Origin: Clostridia bacterium | Lineage (GTDB): Bacteria > Bacillota > Clostridia > Oscillospirales > Acutalibacteraceae | NCBI GenBank assembly: GCA_017631955.1 | Contig: JAGBSJ010000037.1 | Coordinates: 1 to 43,250 of the forward strand | Direction of reading: 5' to 3' | Length of the DNA stretch: 43,250 nt | In this document: piece by piece, positions 43,101-43,250 of the stretch | Layout: every line of letters begins with the position of its first letter | Numbering within the stretch: the first letter of the stretch is position 1 | Position numbers and translations under genes: made by a program | Notes under the pieces: generated by a model | Told to the model about the DNA's origin: nothing | Database searches by the model: none | The model's input: only the letters and a program-made list of their open reading frames with translations

Positions 43101-43250
43101 CATGGTATTCGATACTGAAGTTTACTCAAATACAGGTGGTCAGGCTTCTAAGGCTTCTAACATCGGTCAGGTTGCACAGTTCGCTGCTGCAGGTAAAGGC
43201 ATCGCTAAGAAGAGCCTTGCGGAAATCGCAATGAGCTATGGTTATGTTTA
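40105..43250 (+). CDS. nifJ: pyruvate:ferredoxin (flavodoxin) oxidoreductase (3' end outside the window)
   Basis: It oxidises pyruvate with CoA to acetyl-CoA and CO2, passing electrons to ferredoxin. The first 1048 codons of about 1170 are present and open. In order they show domain I with YPITPSSPMADYVDQW, the transketolase-like domain II, and domain III with ISHLRFG. Two 4Fe-4S clusters follow (Cys701, 704, 707, 711 and Cys758, 761, 764, 768), then the proximal-cluster CAGC (Cys822, 825) and the TPP block GGDGWAYDIG (974-983) with SNTGGQ. AAGGAGG lies 9 bases ahead of the ATG. C-rich third positions (CTC, TAC, AAC) suggest high expression. The promoter carries a double operator. Confidence 0.97.
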   Translation, partial: MAENKTPIVRQKKTMDGNTAAAHVSYAFTEVAGIYPITPSSPMADYVDQWSAQGRKNIFGTQVKVAEMQSEAGAAGTVHGSLAAGALTTTYTASQGLLLMIPNMYKIAGELLPSVFHVSARCVASHALNIFGDHSDVYACRQTGFAMLAETNTQEVMDLGAVAHLATIESRVPFLNFFDGFRTSHEIQKIDIWDYEDLKEMCNMDAVKAFRKHALNPERPATRGSHENGDIFFQHREACNSYYDATPAIVEKYMDKVNAKLGTNYKLFNYYGAPDAERIIVAMGSICDVAEEVIDYLTAKGEKVGLVKVRLYRPFSAKAFVEAIPETAKKIAVLDRTKEPGSIGEPLFLDVIAALNEMGRTAKVCGGRYGLGSKDTPPSSIFAVYEHLNAETPARQFTLGIHDDVTHLSLEEKVAPNTAAEGTIECKFWGLGGDGTVGANKDSIKIIGDHTDKYVQAYFQYDSKKTGGITISHLRFGDSPIKSPYYINKADFVACHNPSYVEKGFKMVQDVKPGGVFLINCQWSAEELGEKLNAETKKYIAENNIQLYTVNAIDLAAEIGLGKRTNTILQASFFALANVLPKDEAIGYMKQAAMKFLKKGQDIVDMNHKAIDAGFGAFVKIDVPADWANAVDNTEATASVGAEKLVKMVDNIMLPVGKMDGDSIPVSTFMDHVDGQFEQGAAAYEKRGVAVLVPEWDATTCAQCNKCSYVCPHATIRPYLLTEEEAANAPASAQIVDKKAGKGKGVYKYSLAVSPLDCMGCGVCVGVCPTNSLKMVSRESQDYKQEAFGYMVENVTVKDDVADNTVIGSQYKTPLLEFSGSCAGCAETAYARLITQLFGDRMYISNATGCSSIWGGPAATSPYTVNKDGHGPAWANSLFEDNAEHGYGMYLGQKAIRSRLIDDVKAIVDGCKAPANVVEAANEYLATLEDGAKNTAATEALVAALEGFDCDCEMKKDILENKEYLSKKSVWIFGGDGWAYDIGFGGVDHVLAAGEDVNIMVFDTEVYSNTGGQASKASNIGQVAQFAAAGKGIAKKSLAEIAMSYGYV

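Noticed and set aside
1..43250. Prophage, insertion sequence, CRISPR array or toxin-antitoxin module
   Set aside because: No transposase, integrase, Cas, phage structural gene or direct-repeat array is visible. All large frames are metabolic, housekeeping or membrane genes in orderly operons.

Overview
The window reads as chromosomal DNA of a low-GC, anaerobic Firmicute of the class Clostridia, probably a gut relative of the Ruminococcaceae/Oscillospiraceae. This is inferred from gene content and style, not from a marker gene. Supporting points are AT-rich intergenic DNA with clear TTGACA/TATAAT promoters and strong GGAGG ribosome sites; a one-piece pyruvate:ferredoxin oxidoreductase beside a pyruvate formate-lyase system; formate-tetrahydrofolate ligase; flavin-dependent thymidylate synthase (ThyX) instead of ThyA; QueH; an iron-sulfur flavoprotein; and a SAPR-type two-component system. 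I see no prophage, insertion sequence, CRISPR array or rRNA. The only mobile-looking DNA is a set of short dispersed hairpins.

Layout. 1-3551 (minus): arginine genes argG-argH-argC, with argC cut by the window edge. 3815-6527 (minus): a large unrecognised membrane protein, then an XRE regulator with nth. 6798-7298 (plus): a flavin reductase-like protein. 7347-10022 (minus): acyl-CoA synthetase, iron-sulfur flavoprotein and thioredoxin, tightly packed. 10126-16862 (minus): alaS-hinT-comEC-holA-RNase M5-like gene. 16999-19690 (plus): a LytS-like sensor kinase and its SAPR response regulator. 19873-24689 (minus): a ZTP riboswitch followed by pflB-pflA-fhs. 24696-25932 (minus): a small membrane/coiled-coil protein coupled to a GH43 glycosidase. 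26062-26135 (minus): tRNA-Gln(CUG). 26203-28299 (minus): a double-domain ThyX and a cell-wall amidase. 28474-36141 (plus): nine close-packed genes, tmk to trmB. 36253-37743 (plus): an MFS/GPH-type transporter. 37779-39814 (minus): queH and a CNNM/CorC-type membrane protein. 40105 to the end (plus): nifJ, cut by the window edge.

One-carbon and nucleotide metabolism run through the window. Pyruvate formate-lyase makes formate. Fhs loads it onto tetrahydrofolate to give the 10-formyl-THF used in purine synthesis. A riboswitch for ZTP, the alarm signal of 10-formyl-THF shortage, sits ahead of that operon. 5-formyl-THF cyclo-ligase, ThyX and thymidylate kinase lie nearby. Pyruvate can go through PFL or PFOR, and both loci show visible control: the riboswitch for PFL, and a pair of matching inverted repeats at the transcription start of nifJ.

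The points most worth a second look are an in-frame TAG inside an otherwise complete pflB under the ZTP riboswitch; a ThyX made of two degenerate halves that keep complementary motifs; the two GTATG-N6-CATAC operators spaced 22 bp apart at nifJ; a ComEC whose C-terminal metallo-beta-lactamase-like domain has lost its metal motif; and three near-identical GC hairpins, all in the same orientation just after minus-strand stop codons.
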